A model generated the notes under the pieces. That model did no database searches and was not told the DNA's origin. It saw only the letters and a list, made by a program, of their open reading frames with translations. Position numbers and translations under genes: made by a program. Shown in pieces: positions 8,719-17,302 of a DNA stretch of 64,000 nucleotides. Within the stretch, counting starts at the first letter, position 1, and each line of letters starts with the position of its first letter. The DNA comes from Amycolatopsis lexingtonensis (lineage in GTDB: Bacteria; Actinomycetota; Actinomycetes; Mycobacteriales; Pseudonocardiaceae), in NCBI RefSeq assembly GCF_014873755.1, contig NZ_JADBEG010000001.1, positions 8,716,501-8,780,500 of the forward strand, in the 5' to 3' direction.

Positions 8719-10143
8719 TCAGCTGACGGCGAGTCCCGTCGCGGCCGCACGCTGGAGGTACCTCCCGGCGTAGGAACACCACGGGGTCCACTTCCGCGCG
8801 TGCTCCGGCAGCGACTCCGGGGCGATGCCGAGCGCCTCGGCGCCGTACCGGACCTCGGGGTCCTCGGCGAGCAGCACGTCCGGGGCGCCGAGAACGCGCA
8901 TCAGCACGTAGTCCGCGGTGGCCGCGTCGATGCCCGGGCACGCCAGCAGCTCCGCGCGCAGGTCGGCGGCGTCCCGGCCGACGTGCACGTCGAGCCGTCC
9001 CTCGGCCAGCGCGGTGGCGGCCGGGTGGCCGGTGGCCGCGATCCGGGCCGTGGCCGGGAAGAGCCGCGTCACGCCCCACTCGCCGGGGACTTCCTCGCCG
9101 AGCGAGGCGGGCACCTGGTCGCCGAGCAGGGTGCGGAGCAGGAGTTCCTCGCCGTCCACCGCGCCCGGGACCCGGATCCCCGGCGCAGTCGCGACCAGCG
9201 GCGCCAGCGCCGGGTCGGCGCCGAGGACGCGGGTGACCGCCGCAGGGGCGGCGTCGAGGTCGAGCAGCCGGCGCACCCGGCTGACCGCGCTGCCGAGGTC
9301 ACGCAGGTCGGTGAGCACCAGCTCGCAGCGCACGTGGTCCGCCTGCGGCGTCAGCCGGACGACTCCGGTGCCGTGGGCGAGCCGCAGGCTCCGGGCGTAC
9401 GACTCCGAGGTGACGACCTCGACGCCCGGCACCGCGTGGCCGGCGAAGAAGCGAAGCAGCCCGTCGGCGTCGAACGGCGGCCTGAACGGCAGCCGCAGGC
9501 TGAGCCGTGTCCCGCTCACGTCGCCGTGACATCCTCGTCGTGAAGCCGCGAAGGCGCGAAGCTGCGAAGGCGTCGTCGCGAACACTTCGCGGATCGTCTC
9601 GTTGAACTGCCGCACGCTGGAGAAACCCGCGGCGAACGCGACATCGGTCAGCGGCAGCTCGGACAGCTCGATGAGCAACCGCGCCGAGTGCGCGCGGTGC
9701 GCCCGGGCCAGGGCGAGCGGACCGGCGCCGAGCTCGGCGGTCAGGACCCGGCCGAGCTGGCGTTCCGAGTAGCCGAGCCGGCGCGCGAGGCCGGGGACGC
9801 CTTCGCGCTCCACGGTCCCGTCCGAGATCAGGCGCATCGCCCGCGCCGCGAGGTCGGCGCGCACGTTCCAGTCCGGCGAGCCGGGCACGGCGTCGGGCAG
9901 GCAGCGGCGGCAGGCGCGGAAGCCGTTGGCCTGCGCGGCCGCCGACGTCGGGAAGAACCGGACGTTCTGCGCCTTGGGCGTCGACGCCGGGCACGACGGG
10001 CGGCAGTAGATGCCGGTGGTGCGGACGGCCATGATGAACTGGCCGTCGAAGCGCGAGTCGCGGGCGGTGACCACGCGGTAGCAGCGTTCGACGTCTCGCC
10101 AGAGCGCCGGCGGCTCGGTTGTCGTGACCATGGATTCGAGCAT
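8719..10143 (-). CDS. Ada-type regulator fused to AlkA-type 3-methyladenine DNA glycosylase
   Basis: 474 residues in three parts. Residues ~15-90 are the Ada zinc domain: GIYCRPSCPA supplies the alkyl-acceptor cysteine and its partner, and FRACRRCLPD the other zinc ligands. Residues ~95-200 are an AraC-type HTH (GFSSVRQFNETIREVF). The C-terminal ~270 residues are an AlkA-like glycosylase with an HhH element (LLACPGIDAATADYVLMRVLG) and the catalytic-position Asp in LLAEDPEVR. The usual Trp after PGIG is absent. It should sense methyl-phosphotriesters and excise alkylated bases, as in mycobacterial AlkA (Rv1317c). ATG 10131 is an alternative start; neither candidate has a good ribosome site. 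Confidence 0.92.
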   Translation of the reverse strand: MLESMVTTTEPPALWRDVERCYRVVTARDSRFDGQFIMAVRTTGIYCRPSCPASTPKAQNVRFFPTSAAAQANGFRACRRCLPDAVPGSPDWNVRADLAARAMRLISDGTVEREGVPGLARRLGYSERQLGRVLTAELGAGPLALARAHRAHSARLLIELSELPLTDVAFAAGFSSVRQFNETIREVFATTPSQLRAFAASRRGCHGDVSGTRLSLRLPFRPPFDADGLLRFFAGHAVPGVEVVTSESYARSLRLAHGTGVVRLTPQADHVRCELVLTDLRDLGSAVSRVRRLLDLDAAPAAVTRVLGADPALAPLVATAPGIRVPGAVDGEELLLRTLLGDQVPASLGEEVPGEWGVTRLFPATARIAATGHPAATALAEGRLDVHVGRDAADLRAELLACPGIDAATADYVLMRVLGAPDVLLAEDPEVRYGAEALGIAPESLPEHARKWTPWCSYAGRYLQRAAATGLAVS

Positions 10144-10233
10144 GCCAGCAGGTCAGCGCCGCGGCTGGCGGAAATCCGACGCGGCGTTGGGTGCGTGGGG
10201 CCCGACCGGGGGAGACACGTAGACTGCGGGGTC

Positions 10234-11316
<1,083 letters not shown>

Positions 11317-11349
11317 CGCACGCTTGGTGAGCAAGAACTACTGAGTGTT

Positions 11350-11389
11350 GCTTTCATTCGGCGCAGGGTATGCTGCGTCCAATGAAAGC
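11350..11389. promoter_or_regulatory. Promoter with palindromic operator for the HTH-nucleotidyltransferase operon
   Basis: A perfect nine-base inverted repeat, GCTTTCATT (11350-11358) and AATGAAAGC (11381-11389), is centred on a TATGCT -10 hexamer (11369-11374). The arms are 31 bases centre to centre, about three helical turns, so both face the same side of the DNA. The right arm contains the start codon (ATG at 11382), seven bases after the hexamer. This is the layout of an autoregulatory operator over a leaderless promoter. Confidence 0.6.
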
Positions 11390-11975
11390 TTCGCCGAGCC
11401 TGCTGCCCTTGCTGCGTTCGCGCATGCAGGGTGAGCTGCTGGCGCTGGTCCTGCTGCACCCGGAGCGCGAATACAGCATCACCGAGCTCGCCGAGGCCTG
11501 TGATGTCACGCCGACGGCCGTGCTGCGCGAGGTCGAACGGCTCGTGGGTGGCGGCATCCTGGAAGACCGGCGGGTCGGCCGGAGCCGGCTCGTCAAAGCA
11601 CGCACGGACACCCCGCTCTACCGGCCGTTGAGCGAGGTCATCGCGGTCACCTTCGGGCCGCTGCCGCTGCTCGCCGAGGCTTTGTCGGGTCTGGCGGGTG
11701 TGCGCGAGGCCTACATCTACGGGTCCTGGGCCGCGCGCTACCGCGGCGAACCGGGCCCGCCGCCCGGGGACGTCGACGTGCTCGTCGTCGGTTCGCCTGA
11801 CCCGGACGTGCTCTTCGACCTGGCCGAGGGTGTGTCGCGCAGGCTGGGCCGCGAGGTCAACGTCCACCGGATCTCGCCGGCCTCGTGGGCGGCGGGCAGC
11901 ACGGATCCGTTCCTCGTCAGCGTGCGTGAGCGTCCGCTGGTCCCGTTGTCCCTCGACCAGGAGACTTCCCGATGA
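11382..11975 (+). CDS. Winged-HTH fused to MNT-type nucleotidyltransferase
   Basis: 197 residues from ATG 11382, placed seven bases after a TATGCT hexamer; four codons further upstream are open but would lie inside the promoter. Residues ~5-75 form a winged HTH of ArsR/MarR type (YSITELAEACDVTPTAVLREVERLVGGGILEDRRVGRSRL, shown here only in outline). Residues ~95-190 are a minimal nucleotidyltransferase: IYGSWAARY, then DVDVLVVG supplying two metal-binding Asp after a longer loop than usual, and REVNVHRIS where a third carboxylate might be expected but Asn is seen. Proteins of this kind act as antitoxins or regulators of HEPN partners. The next gene overlaps by four bases. Confidence 0.8.
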   Translation: MKASPSLLPLLRSRMQGELLALVLLHPEREYSITELAEACDVTPTAVLREVERLVGGGILEDRRVGRSRLVKARTDTPLYRPLSEVIAVTFGPLPLLAEALSGLAGVREAYIYGSWAARYRGEPGPPPGDVDVLVVGSPDPDVLFDLAEGVSRRLGREVNVHRISPASWAAGSTDPFLVSVRERPLVPLSLDQETSR

Positions 11976-12439
11976 CCCGGTGGAACCAAGGGCGCGCCAC
12001 GATCGACGCGCTCATCGCGCGCGGTTCCCTCGAACACGTCCCGGCTTCACGGGAAGCCGCGGAAGGGGAGCTCGCCAGGGCTCGTACACACGTCGTTTCG
12101 GCGCGGCAGCTGCTGAACTCGGATCCGGAAGGCGCCTACACGCTGGCGTACGACGGCGCCCGCCGGGCTTTGGCGGCCATCCTGCAGAACCAGGGCCTGC
12201 GTGCGACGAGCCGCGGTGGCCACATCACCGTCTACGAAGCGGTTCTCGCGCAGCTCGATCCGCCGCTGGGGCAGCTTCTGCGTCCCTTCAACCGGATGCG
12301 GGTTCGGCGCAACGAGGTCGCCTACCGCTCTTCCGAGGCACCTTCGGTGACCGCTGAAGATGTGACAGCCGACGTCGCGAAGGTCGAGGACCTCATCGGG
12401 GTCGCGGAGAAGGCGATCCCGAACATGTCCCGCTACTGA
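11972..12439 (+). CDS. HEPN domain protein (SAV_6107-like)
   Basis: 155 residues, start overlapping the preceding stop (ATGA). It is all-helical, with [21 protein letters not shown] and a [10 protein letters not shown] segment typical of SAV_6107-type HEPN proteins. The end of the helical bundle reads [12 protein letters not shown]: the Arg-Asn of the HEPN RNase motif (R-x4-6-H) is present, but Tyr replaces His. From memory, SAV_6107-like members usually have E/Y here, so this may be the family state rather than damage. Paired with a nucleotidyltransferase it suggests a toxin-antitoxin or regulatory couple; RNase activity is uncertain. Confidence 0.75.
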   Translation: MTRWNQGRATIDALIARGSLEHVPASREAAEGELARARTHVVSARQLLNSDPEGAYTLAYDGARRALAAILQNQGLRATSRGGHITVYEAVLAQLDPPLGQLLRPFNRMRVRRNEVAYRSSEAPSVTAEDVTADVAKVEDLIGVAEKAIPNMSRY

Positions 12440-12765
12440 TGGGGAGCCGTCCGCTCACGCGGAACGAGCGCGAGACCCTGGAAGTCCTTCTCGCCGGGGA
12501 CTTCCCCGGCGCAGCTGAACTGCGGGAGCAGGCCACCACCGCGAAAGTGACCGGCCGGTGCGGTTGCGGGTGCCCGACCATCGAGCTCGTGGTCGACGAC
12601 GCCACTCCCGCGGCCGAGATCACCGATCGGGTGGCGGTCGAAGCCGACGTGCCGGGCGGCGGGCTCATCGTGTTCGTCGACGAAGGCCGCCTGTCCGGGC
12701 TCGAGTACTGGACGACGAGAGACGAGCCCCCGACGTCGTTCCCGCCTCCGGAACAGATCCATTGA
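12439..12765 (+). CDS. Conserved small protein with CGCGC motif
   Basis: 108 residues; its ATG overlaps the HEPN stop by one base, so it is translated as the third gene of the operon. After a helical start ([26 protein letters not shown]) comes [16 protein letters not shown], three alternating cysteines in a beta hairpin that could bind metal, then a beta-rich end ([19 protein letters not shown]). Similar proteins of unknown function occur widely in actinomycetes outside this operon, so its link to the HEPN pair may be incidental. No signal peptide or membrane segment. A hairpin terminator follows directly. Confidence 0.75.
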   Translation: MGSRPLTRNERETLEVLLAGDFPGAAELREQATTAKVTGRCGCGCPTIELVVDDATPAAEITDRVAVEADVPGGGLIVFVDEGRLSGLEYWTTRDEPPTSFPPPEQIH

Positions 12766-12767
12766 GA

Positions 12768-12801
12768 ACGCCGTCGCTCCGAGCGATCAGAGCGACGGCG
12801 T
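12768..12801. terminator. Bidirectional hairpin terminator
   Basis: Perfect 11-base arms ACGCCGTCGCT (12768-12778) and AGCGACGGCGT (12791-12801) with a 12-base loop lie between the converging CGCGC-protein gene and the 34-residue membrane peptide gene. There is no long T run. Confidence 0.7.
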
Positions 12802-12809
12802 ACCGGTGA

Positions 12810-12914
12810 TCAGCCGAGCAGGCCCATCAAAGCGATGGCGATCAGCACCACCGCGGGGGCGAGGGCGTTGATCCAGGCGCGCTGCGCGGGGGTGAGGGCG
12901 GCGGTGCTGTTCAT
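12810..12914 (-). CDS. 34-residue single-span membrane protein
   Basis: A tiny gene with a good ribosome site (CCTAGGAAACGCC before ATG 12914). The product has a short polar N-terminus (MNSTAALTPAQRAW) and one hydrophobic helix (LAPAVVLIAIALMGLLG) ending at the C-terminus. I recognise no family. Evidence for it is the ribosome site, codon use and a coherent membrane helix. It lies downstream of, and co-directional with, the 42-residue gene at 12977-13105, 62 bases away. Confidence 0.55.
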   Translation of the reverse strand: MNSTAALTPAQRAWINALAPAVVLIAIALMGLLG

Positions 12915-12976
12915 GGCGTTTCCTAGGGCCGAAACCGATACTTCCGCCCTGCTCAGCGCGCTGATCATGCCCTTTG

Positions 12977-13105
12977 TTAGCGGCTGTGATCGAACTCACC
13001 GGCATCCGGGTGACGGCGGCCCCGGGCGGTGTACCAGAGCACGCCGCCTGCTGCTGCCACCATCGTCGCGAATGCCGCCGTGCCGACCACGATCGCCTGG
13101 GTCAT
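12977..13105 (-). CDS. 42-residue small membrane protein
   Basis: Starts at ATG 13105 behind a near-perfect ribosome site (CTAGGAGGG, seven bases upstream). The sequence opens with one membrane helix (AIVVGTAAFATMVAAAGGVLWY) and ends in a short, charged, His-containing tail (RGRRHPDAGEFDHSR). No family recognised. It lies downstream of the pterin dehydratase gene in the same direction, with a 74-base gap. The strong ribosome site and helix-tail architecture are the case for it being real. Confidence 0.65.
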   Translation of the reverse strand: MTQAIVVGTAAFATMVAAAGGVLWYTARGRRHPDAGEFDHSR

Positions 13106-13179
13106 AACCGTCCCTCCTAGCAAAGTCGTTTACCGAGAGACGTCGAAACCCCGAAAAAGTGCACCCAGAGTAACCAGGA

Positions 13180-13464
13180 TCACAGCGAGGAGAGCACCTC
13201 GTCGATCTGCGCGGCCAGCGCGAAGTCCTTCGACGTCAGGCCGCCCGCCGAATGGGTGCTGAGGCGGAACGTCAGGGTGCGCCAGCGGATGTCGATGTCC
13301 GGGTGGTGGTCGGCCGCTTCGGCCAGCACCGCCACGCGGTCCACCACCTCGATCGCCTGGGGGAACGAAGCGAGTTCCACCTCGCGGGAGATCACCGCGC
13401 CGGCCCGCGTCCAGTGCGCGCCCAGCCGTTCGTCGGCCTCGGAGTCGCTCAAGATTTCCGTCAT
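13180..13464 (-). CDS. Pterin-4a-carbinolamine dehydratase (PCD/DCoH)
   Basis: 94 residues, the normal length. It contains the family signature DHHPDIDIRWRTLTFRLSTH, with the catalytic histidines of the [E/D]-H-H-P-x-x-x-x-x-Y/W motif, followed by GGLTSKDFALAAQID. The enzyme dehydrates 4a-hydroxytetrahydrobiopterin; in bacteria without aromatic amino-acid hydroxylases it may act in molybdopterin or folate salvage. It is divergent from the thiamine transporter; the spacer is taken up by the riboswitch of the latter. Confidence 0.93.
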   Translation of the reverse strand: MTEILSDSEADERLGAHWTRAGAVISREVELASFPQAIEVVDRVAVLAEAADHHPDIDIRWRTLTFRLSTHSAGGLTSKDFALAAQIDEVLSSL

Positions 13465-13505
13465 GTCTCCATGGTCGTCCGTCCTGGACTACGCTGCACG
13501 GTTGC

Positions 13506-13588
13506 CACGGGAGTCCGGTCAGCCGGGCTGAGAGGCGGGTCACCCCGCGACCGTTCGCACCTGACCGGATCATGCCGGCGAAGGGAGG
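13506..13588 (+). ncRNA. TPP riboswitch (THI element)
   Basis: The conserved core is plain: GGGAGTCCGG, then GGGCTGAGAGGCGGG (the CTGAGA box at 13528-13533), and ACCTGACCGGATCATGCCGG followed by CGAAGGGA, which forms the pyrophosphate-binding half. It precedes thiB by 37 bases. Downstream, CCTCCT (13594-13599) can pair with AGGAGG (13615-13620), the ribosome site of thiB, so control is probably at translation: TPP binding would favour the closed ribosome site. No run of T's after a terminator-like hairpin is present. Confidence 0.95.
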
Positions 13589-13625
13589 GCTTTCCTCCTC
13601 GTCCGGCGAAGTGCAGGAGGGGTAG

Positions 13626-14675
13626 ATGAAACGCAGGGCTGTTCGCGCCGCGACGGCCGTCGCCGTTGTCAGCGTCGTCGCCGCGGGGTGCTCGCTGTCG
13701 GATGGCGATGGTGGCACGCAGCAGACGCCCACCGTCACCCTCGTGACGCACGATTCCTTCCTGGCGCCGCAGGAGGTGCTCGACGCCTTCCAGAAGCAGT
13801 CGGGCATCAAGATCTCCGTGCTCAAGCAGGGCGACGCCGGATCGCTGACCAACAAGCTCGTGCTCACCAAGGCCAACCCGATCGGCGACGTCGCGTTCGG
13901 CGTCGACTCGACCTTCGCCTCTCGCGCGCTCTCCGAAGGCGTCTTCGAGCCTTACACCAGCCCGGAGGCCGACCGCGGGCCGCAGCGGTACGCCGTCGAT
14001 CCCGAGCACCGGCTGTCCGCCGTCGACGTCGGGGACGTCTGCGTCAACGTCGACACGAACTACTTCGCCGCCAAGGGGATCCCGGCGCCGTCGTCGTACG
14101 ACGACCTGGCCGACCCGAAGTACAAGGACCTGCTGGTCGCCGAGGACCCGGCCACCGCGTCGCCGGGCCTGGCGTTCCTCCTCGGCACCATCGCGAAGTA
14201 CGGCGAGGCCGGCTGGAAGGACTACTGGACGAAGCTGAAGGCCAACGGCGTCAAGGTGGTCAGCGGCTGGGAAGAGGCTTACACCAAGGACTTCTCCGGT
14301 TCCGCCGGCAAGGGGCCGCGGCCGATCGTCGTGTCGTACGCGTCTTCGCCGGCCGCCGAGGTCGGGGACGACGGGAAGCCGCGCACGAAGGCACTGCTCG
14401 ACACCTGCTACCGGCAGGTCGAGTACGCCGGGGTGCTCGCCGGCGGCAAGCAGACCGAGAGCGCGCGCAAGGTCGTCGACTTCCTGCTGTCGCAGCAGTT
14501 CCAGGCGACGGTCGCGGCCAACATGTACGTCTACCCCGCGCGCCAGGGCGTCGACCTGCCCGCGGGCTGGGCGCAGGTCGCGCCGTTGCCGCAGAAGCCG
14601 CAGACGCTGACGGCGGACCAGGTGCAGGCCGGCCGGGAGAAGTGGATCGGCGAATGGCGCACGCTCGTGCAGTAA
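13626..14675 (+). CDS. thiB: Thiamine ABC transporter substrate-binding lipoprotein
   Basis: 349 residues. A lipoprotein signal ends in the lipobox VVAAGC (Cys at ~22), then comes a type 2 periplasmic-binding fold (TVTLVTHDSFLAPQEVLDAF, DVAFGVDSTFASRALSEGVF, PYTSPEA, TASPGLAFLLGTIAKYGE). These match ThiB proteins that bind thiamine and its phosphates. It is the first gene of thiBPQ behind a TPP riboswitch, which settles the substrate. The ribosome site AGGAGGGG lies five bases before the ATG. The thiP start overlaps its 3' end. Confidence 0.96.
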   Translation: MKRRAVRAATAVAVVSVVAAGCSLSDGDGGTQQTPTVTLVTHDSFLAPQEVLDAFQKQSGIKISVLKQGDAGSLTNKLVLTKANPIGDVAFGVDSTFASRALSEGVFEPYTSPEADRGPQRYAVDPEHRLSAVDVGDVCVNVDTNYFAAKGIPAPSSYDDLADPKYKDLLVAEDPATASPGLAFLLGTIAKYGEAGWKDYWTKLKANGVKVVSGWEEAYTKDFSGSAGKGPRPIVVSYASSPAAEVGDDGKPRTKALLDTCYRQVEYAGVLAGGKQTESARKVVDFLLSQQFQATVAANMYVYPARQGVDLPAGWAQVAPLPQKPQTLTADQVQAGREKWIGEWRTLVQ

Positions 14676-16276
14676 CTCCGCCATCGACCGCCCGCGGTCT
14701 CGGCCTGGCGCTGCTCGGGCTGGCGCCGATCGGGTTCCTGGTGGTGTTCTTCGCCTGGCCGGTGCTGGCGATCGTCGGCCGCGGGTTCGCCGCGGGCGGG
14801 CTCGACGTCGTCCTCGGCGACGCGCGGACGTGGCAGCTGGCCGGGTTCACCGTGGCGAGCGCGGCGGCGTCGACGGTGGTCGCCGTCGTGGCCGGACTGC
14901 CGGTGGCGTTCCTGCTGGCCCGCGTGCGGCTGCCCGGCGTCGGCCTGGCGCGCACGCTGGTGCTGGTGCCGTTCGTGCTGCCGACGGTCGTCGTCGGGCT
15001 GGCGTTCCGCGCGCTCTGGCCGGACGGCGGCGTGCTGCCGATCGTGCTGGCCAACGCCTTCTTCAACGTCGCCGTCGTCGCGCGCACGGTCGCCGGGCTG
15101 TGGGCGCGGCTGGATTCGCGGACGGCCGACGCCGCCCGCGCGCTCGGGGCGTCCCCGTGGCGGGCCTTCCGCTCGGTGACGCTGCCCGCGCTGGCGCCGG
15201 CGGTCGCGTCCGCCGCGGCCGTGGTGTTCCTGTTCTGCGCCACCAGCTTCGGCGTCGTCCTGATCCTCGGCGGCGCGCGCTACCGGACGCTGGAAACCGA
15301 GATCTACCTGCGAACCGTCGACCTCCTGGACCTTTCGGGCGCGGCGGCGCTTTCCCTGATCCAGTTCGCGGCCGTGGTCGCCGCCCTGGTGGCCGGCGGG
15401 CTGGCCCGGCGGCGCAAGGAGGGGGCCAGGACCGGTTCCGGCGGAGCGCGGCGGCCGCGAGGCGGCGAGTGGTGGGGTGTCGGAGCCGCGGGTGTCGTCC
15501 TGGCCCTGCTGCTGACGCCGATCGTCGCGCTGCTCGCCGAGTCGGTGTCCACTGAGGACGGCTGGAGTATCGCGGGTTACCGCGCGCTGAGCGGCACCGG
15601 CGAAAAGGGCGCGCTGCAGGTGTCCGGCTGGGACGCCGCGGTGAATTCGCTGAAGGTGGCGATCGACGCGACGCTGCTCGCGATGGTGGTCGGCGTGCTC
15701 GCGTCCGTCGTGCTGGTGGCGTTGCGGCGATCGCCCGCGAAGTCCGCGCGCGGCCTCGGCGAGACGATGGACGCCGTCCTGATGCTGCCGCTGGGCGTGT
15801 CCGCGGTGACCGTCGGCTTCGGCTACCTGGTCACGCTCGACGCGCTGCCCGGCGACCTGCGGACGTCGCCCTACCTCGTCCCGTTGGCCCAGGCGCTGGT
15901 GATCACGCCGCTGATCGTGCGGATGGTGCTGCCGGTGCTGCGCTCGGTCGACGTCCGGCTGCGGCAGGCCGCGTCGACGCTCGGCGCGAGCCCGCTGCGG
16001 GTGTGGCGCGAGATCGACCTGCCGCTGGCGCTGCGGCCGCTGGTCGCCGCCGCCGGGTTCGGCTTCGTCGTGGCGCTCGGCGAGTTCGGCGCGACCAGCT
16101 TCCTCGCCCGGCCGACGGCGCCGACGTTGCCGGTCGCGATCGCGTCGCTGATGGGACGGCCGGGGGAGCTGAACAACCAGATGGCGTACGCCGCGTGCGC
16201 GCTGCTGATGCTCGTGACGGTGCTGGCGGTCGCGGTGATCGAGCGGCTCGGCCGCGGCCGGGTGGGGGAGTTCTGA
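14654..16276 (+). CDS. thiP: Thiamine ABC transporter permease (fused two-domain)
   Basis: 540 residues from ATG 14654, overlapping thiB by 22 bases; no later start lies before the first membrane helix. Two homologous permease halves are present, each with ~6 helices and the EAA-type cytoplasmic loop: ADAARALGASPWRAFRSVTLPAL (~150-175) and RQAASTLGASPLRVWREIDLPLAL (~435-460), both outlined only. This internal duplication is the standard ThiP form. Its stop overlaps the thiQ ATG (TGATG), so the three transporter genes are translationally coupled. Confidence 0.95.
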   Translation: MAHARAVTPPSTARGLGLALLGLAPIGFLVVFFAWPVLAIVGRGFAAGGLDVVLGDARTWQLAGFTVASAAASTVVAVVAGLPVAFLLARVRLPGVGLARTLVLVPFVLPTVVVGLAFRALWPDGGVLPIVLANAFFNVAVVARTVAGLWARLDSRTADAARALGASPWRAFRSVTLPALAPAVASAAAVVFLFCATSFGVVLILGGARYRTLETEIYLRTVDLLDLSGAAALSLIQFAAVVAALVAGGLARRRKEGARTGSGGARRPRGGEWWGVGAAGVVLALLLTPIVALLAESVSTEDGWSIAGYRALSGTGEKGALQVSGWDAAVNSLKVAIDATLLAMVVGVLASVVLVALRRSPAKSARGLGETMDAVLMLPLGVSAVTVGFGYLVTLDALPGDLRTSPYLVPLAQALVITPLIVRMVLPVLRSVDVRLRQAASTLGASPLRVWREIDLPLALRPLVAAAGFGFVVALGEFGATSFLARPTAPTLPVAIASLMGRPGELNNQMAYAACALLMLVTVLAVAVIERLGRGRVGEF

Positions 16277-17283
16277 TGGCGCTGTCGGTGCGGGACCTGA
16301 CCGTCCACTACGGATCGTTCGCCGCGGTGCGCGACGCCCGGCTGGACATCGCCGACGGCGAAGTGCTGGCGCTGCTCGGTCCGTCGGGGTCGGGGAAGTC
16401 GACGCTGCTGCGCGCGATCACCGGGCTCGAGCCGTCGGCGCGCGGCTCGGTGAGCTGGGACGGCGAGGACCTCGGCGCGGTGCCGGTGCACCGGCGCGGG
16501 TTCGGGCTGGTCTTCCAGGACGGCCAGCTCTTCGGCCACCGCGACGTCGCCGCGAACATCGCGTTCGGCCTGCGCATGCACGGCGTTCCCCGCGCGCAGT
16601 GGGCGCCGCGGGTCGCGGAACTGCTGGCGCTGGTCGGTCTGACCGGCTTCGAGAAGCGGCGGGTGACGGAGCTGTCCGGCGGTCAGGCCCAGCGGGTCGC
16701 GCTGGCCAGGGCGCTCGCGCCGAAGCCGCGGCTGCTGCTGCTCGACGAACCACTGTCCGGTTTGGACGCCGGGCTGCGCGAGCAGCTGGCCATCGACCTC
16801 GCGGACCTGTTGCGGCGCAGCAAGATCACGGCGCTGTTGGTGACGCACGACCAGGAAGAGGCCTTCACACTCGCCGACCGGGTGGCGGTGCTCGACGCCG
16901 GGGAGGTCCGGCAGGAGGGCGCGGTCCGGCGCGTCTGGCGCAACCCGGCCGACGACAGCGTGGCCCGTTTCCTCGGCGTGACGACGTTCGTGGACGGCGT
17001 CGCGGCGGGCGGCGTGGTGCGCACGGCGCTGGGTGACGTCGCACTGCCCGATGCGGACGACGGTCCGGTTCGGCTGGGGCTGCGGCCGCACGCGCTGCGG
17101 GTCGCGGCCGAAGGAGTGCCGGGCGAAGTGGTCGCCGCCGTGCACCGGCGCGAGCACGTACGGCTCGTGGTGCGCCTCGAAGAGTTCACTGTGGACGCGG
17201 TGGCCCCGGTGGCCGCGGACCTACGCGCCGGGGACGCGGTGCGGCTGGAGTTCGACCCGGACGGCATCGCACTGGTGGGCTGA
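16276..17283 (+). CDS. thiQ: Thiamine ABC transporter ATP-binding protein
   Basis: 335 residues. Walker A GPSGSGKST (~37-45), Q-loop VFQDGQLFGHRDVAANIAFG, signature LSGGQAQRVALARAL, Walker B LLLLDEPLSGLDA and H-loop LLVTHDQEEAF are all intact. The last ~110 residues form a TOBE-like regulatory domain (VRLGLRPHALRV). It powers ThiP; the one-base overlap with thiP and the upstream riboswitch define the operon. The next gene converges on it 19 bases later without an obvious terminator. Confidence 0.95.
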   Translation: MALSVRDLTVHYGSFAAVRDARLDIADGEVLALLGPSGSGKSTLLRAITGLEPSARGSVSWDGEDLGAVPVHRRGFGLVFQDGQLFGHRDVAANIAFGLRMHGVPRAQWAPRVAELLALVGLTGFEKRRVTELSGGQAQRVALARALAPKPRLLLLDEPLSGLDAGLREQLAIDLADLLRRSKITALLVTHDQEEAFTLADRVAVLDAGEVRQEGAVRRVWRNPADDSVARFLGVTTFVDGVAAGGVVRTALGDVALPDADDGPVRLGLRPHALRVAAEGVPGEVVAAVHRREHVRLVVRLEEFTVDAVAPVAADLRAGDAVRLEFDPDGIALVG

Positions 17284-17302
17284 CGCCGTCCGGGGAAGAA
17301 CC

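Noticed and set aside
13688..14653. thiP extended upstream through thiB
   Set aside because: That frame is the +2 shadow of thiB; the first start just before the helix is ATG 14654.
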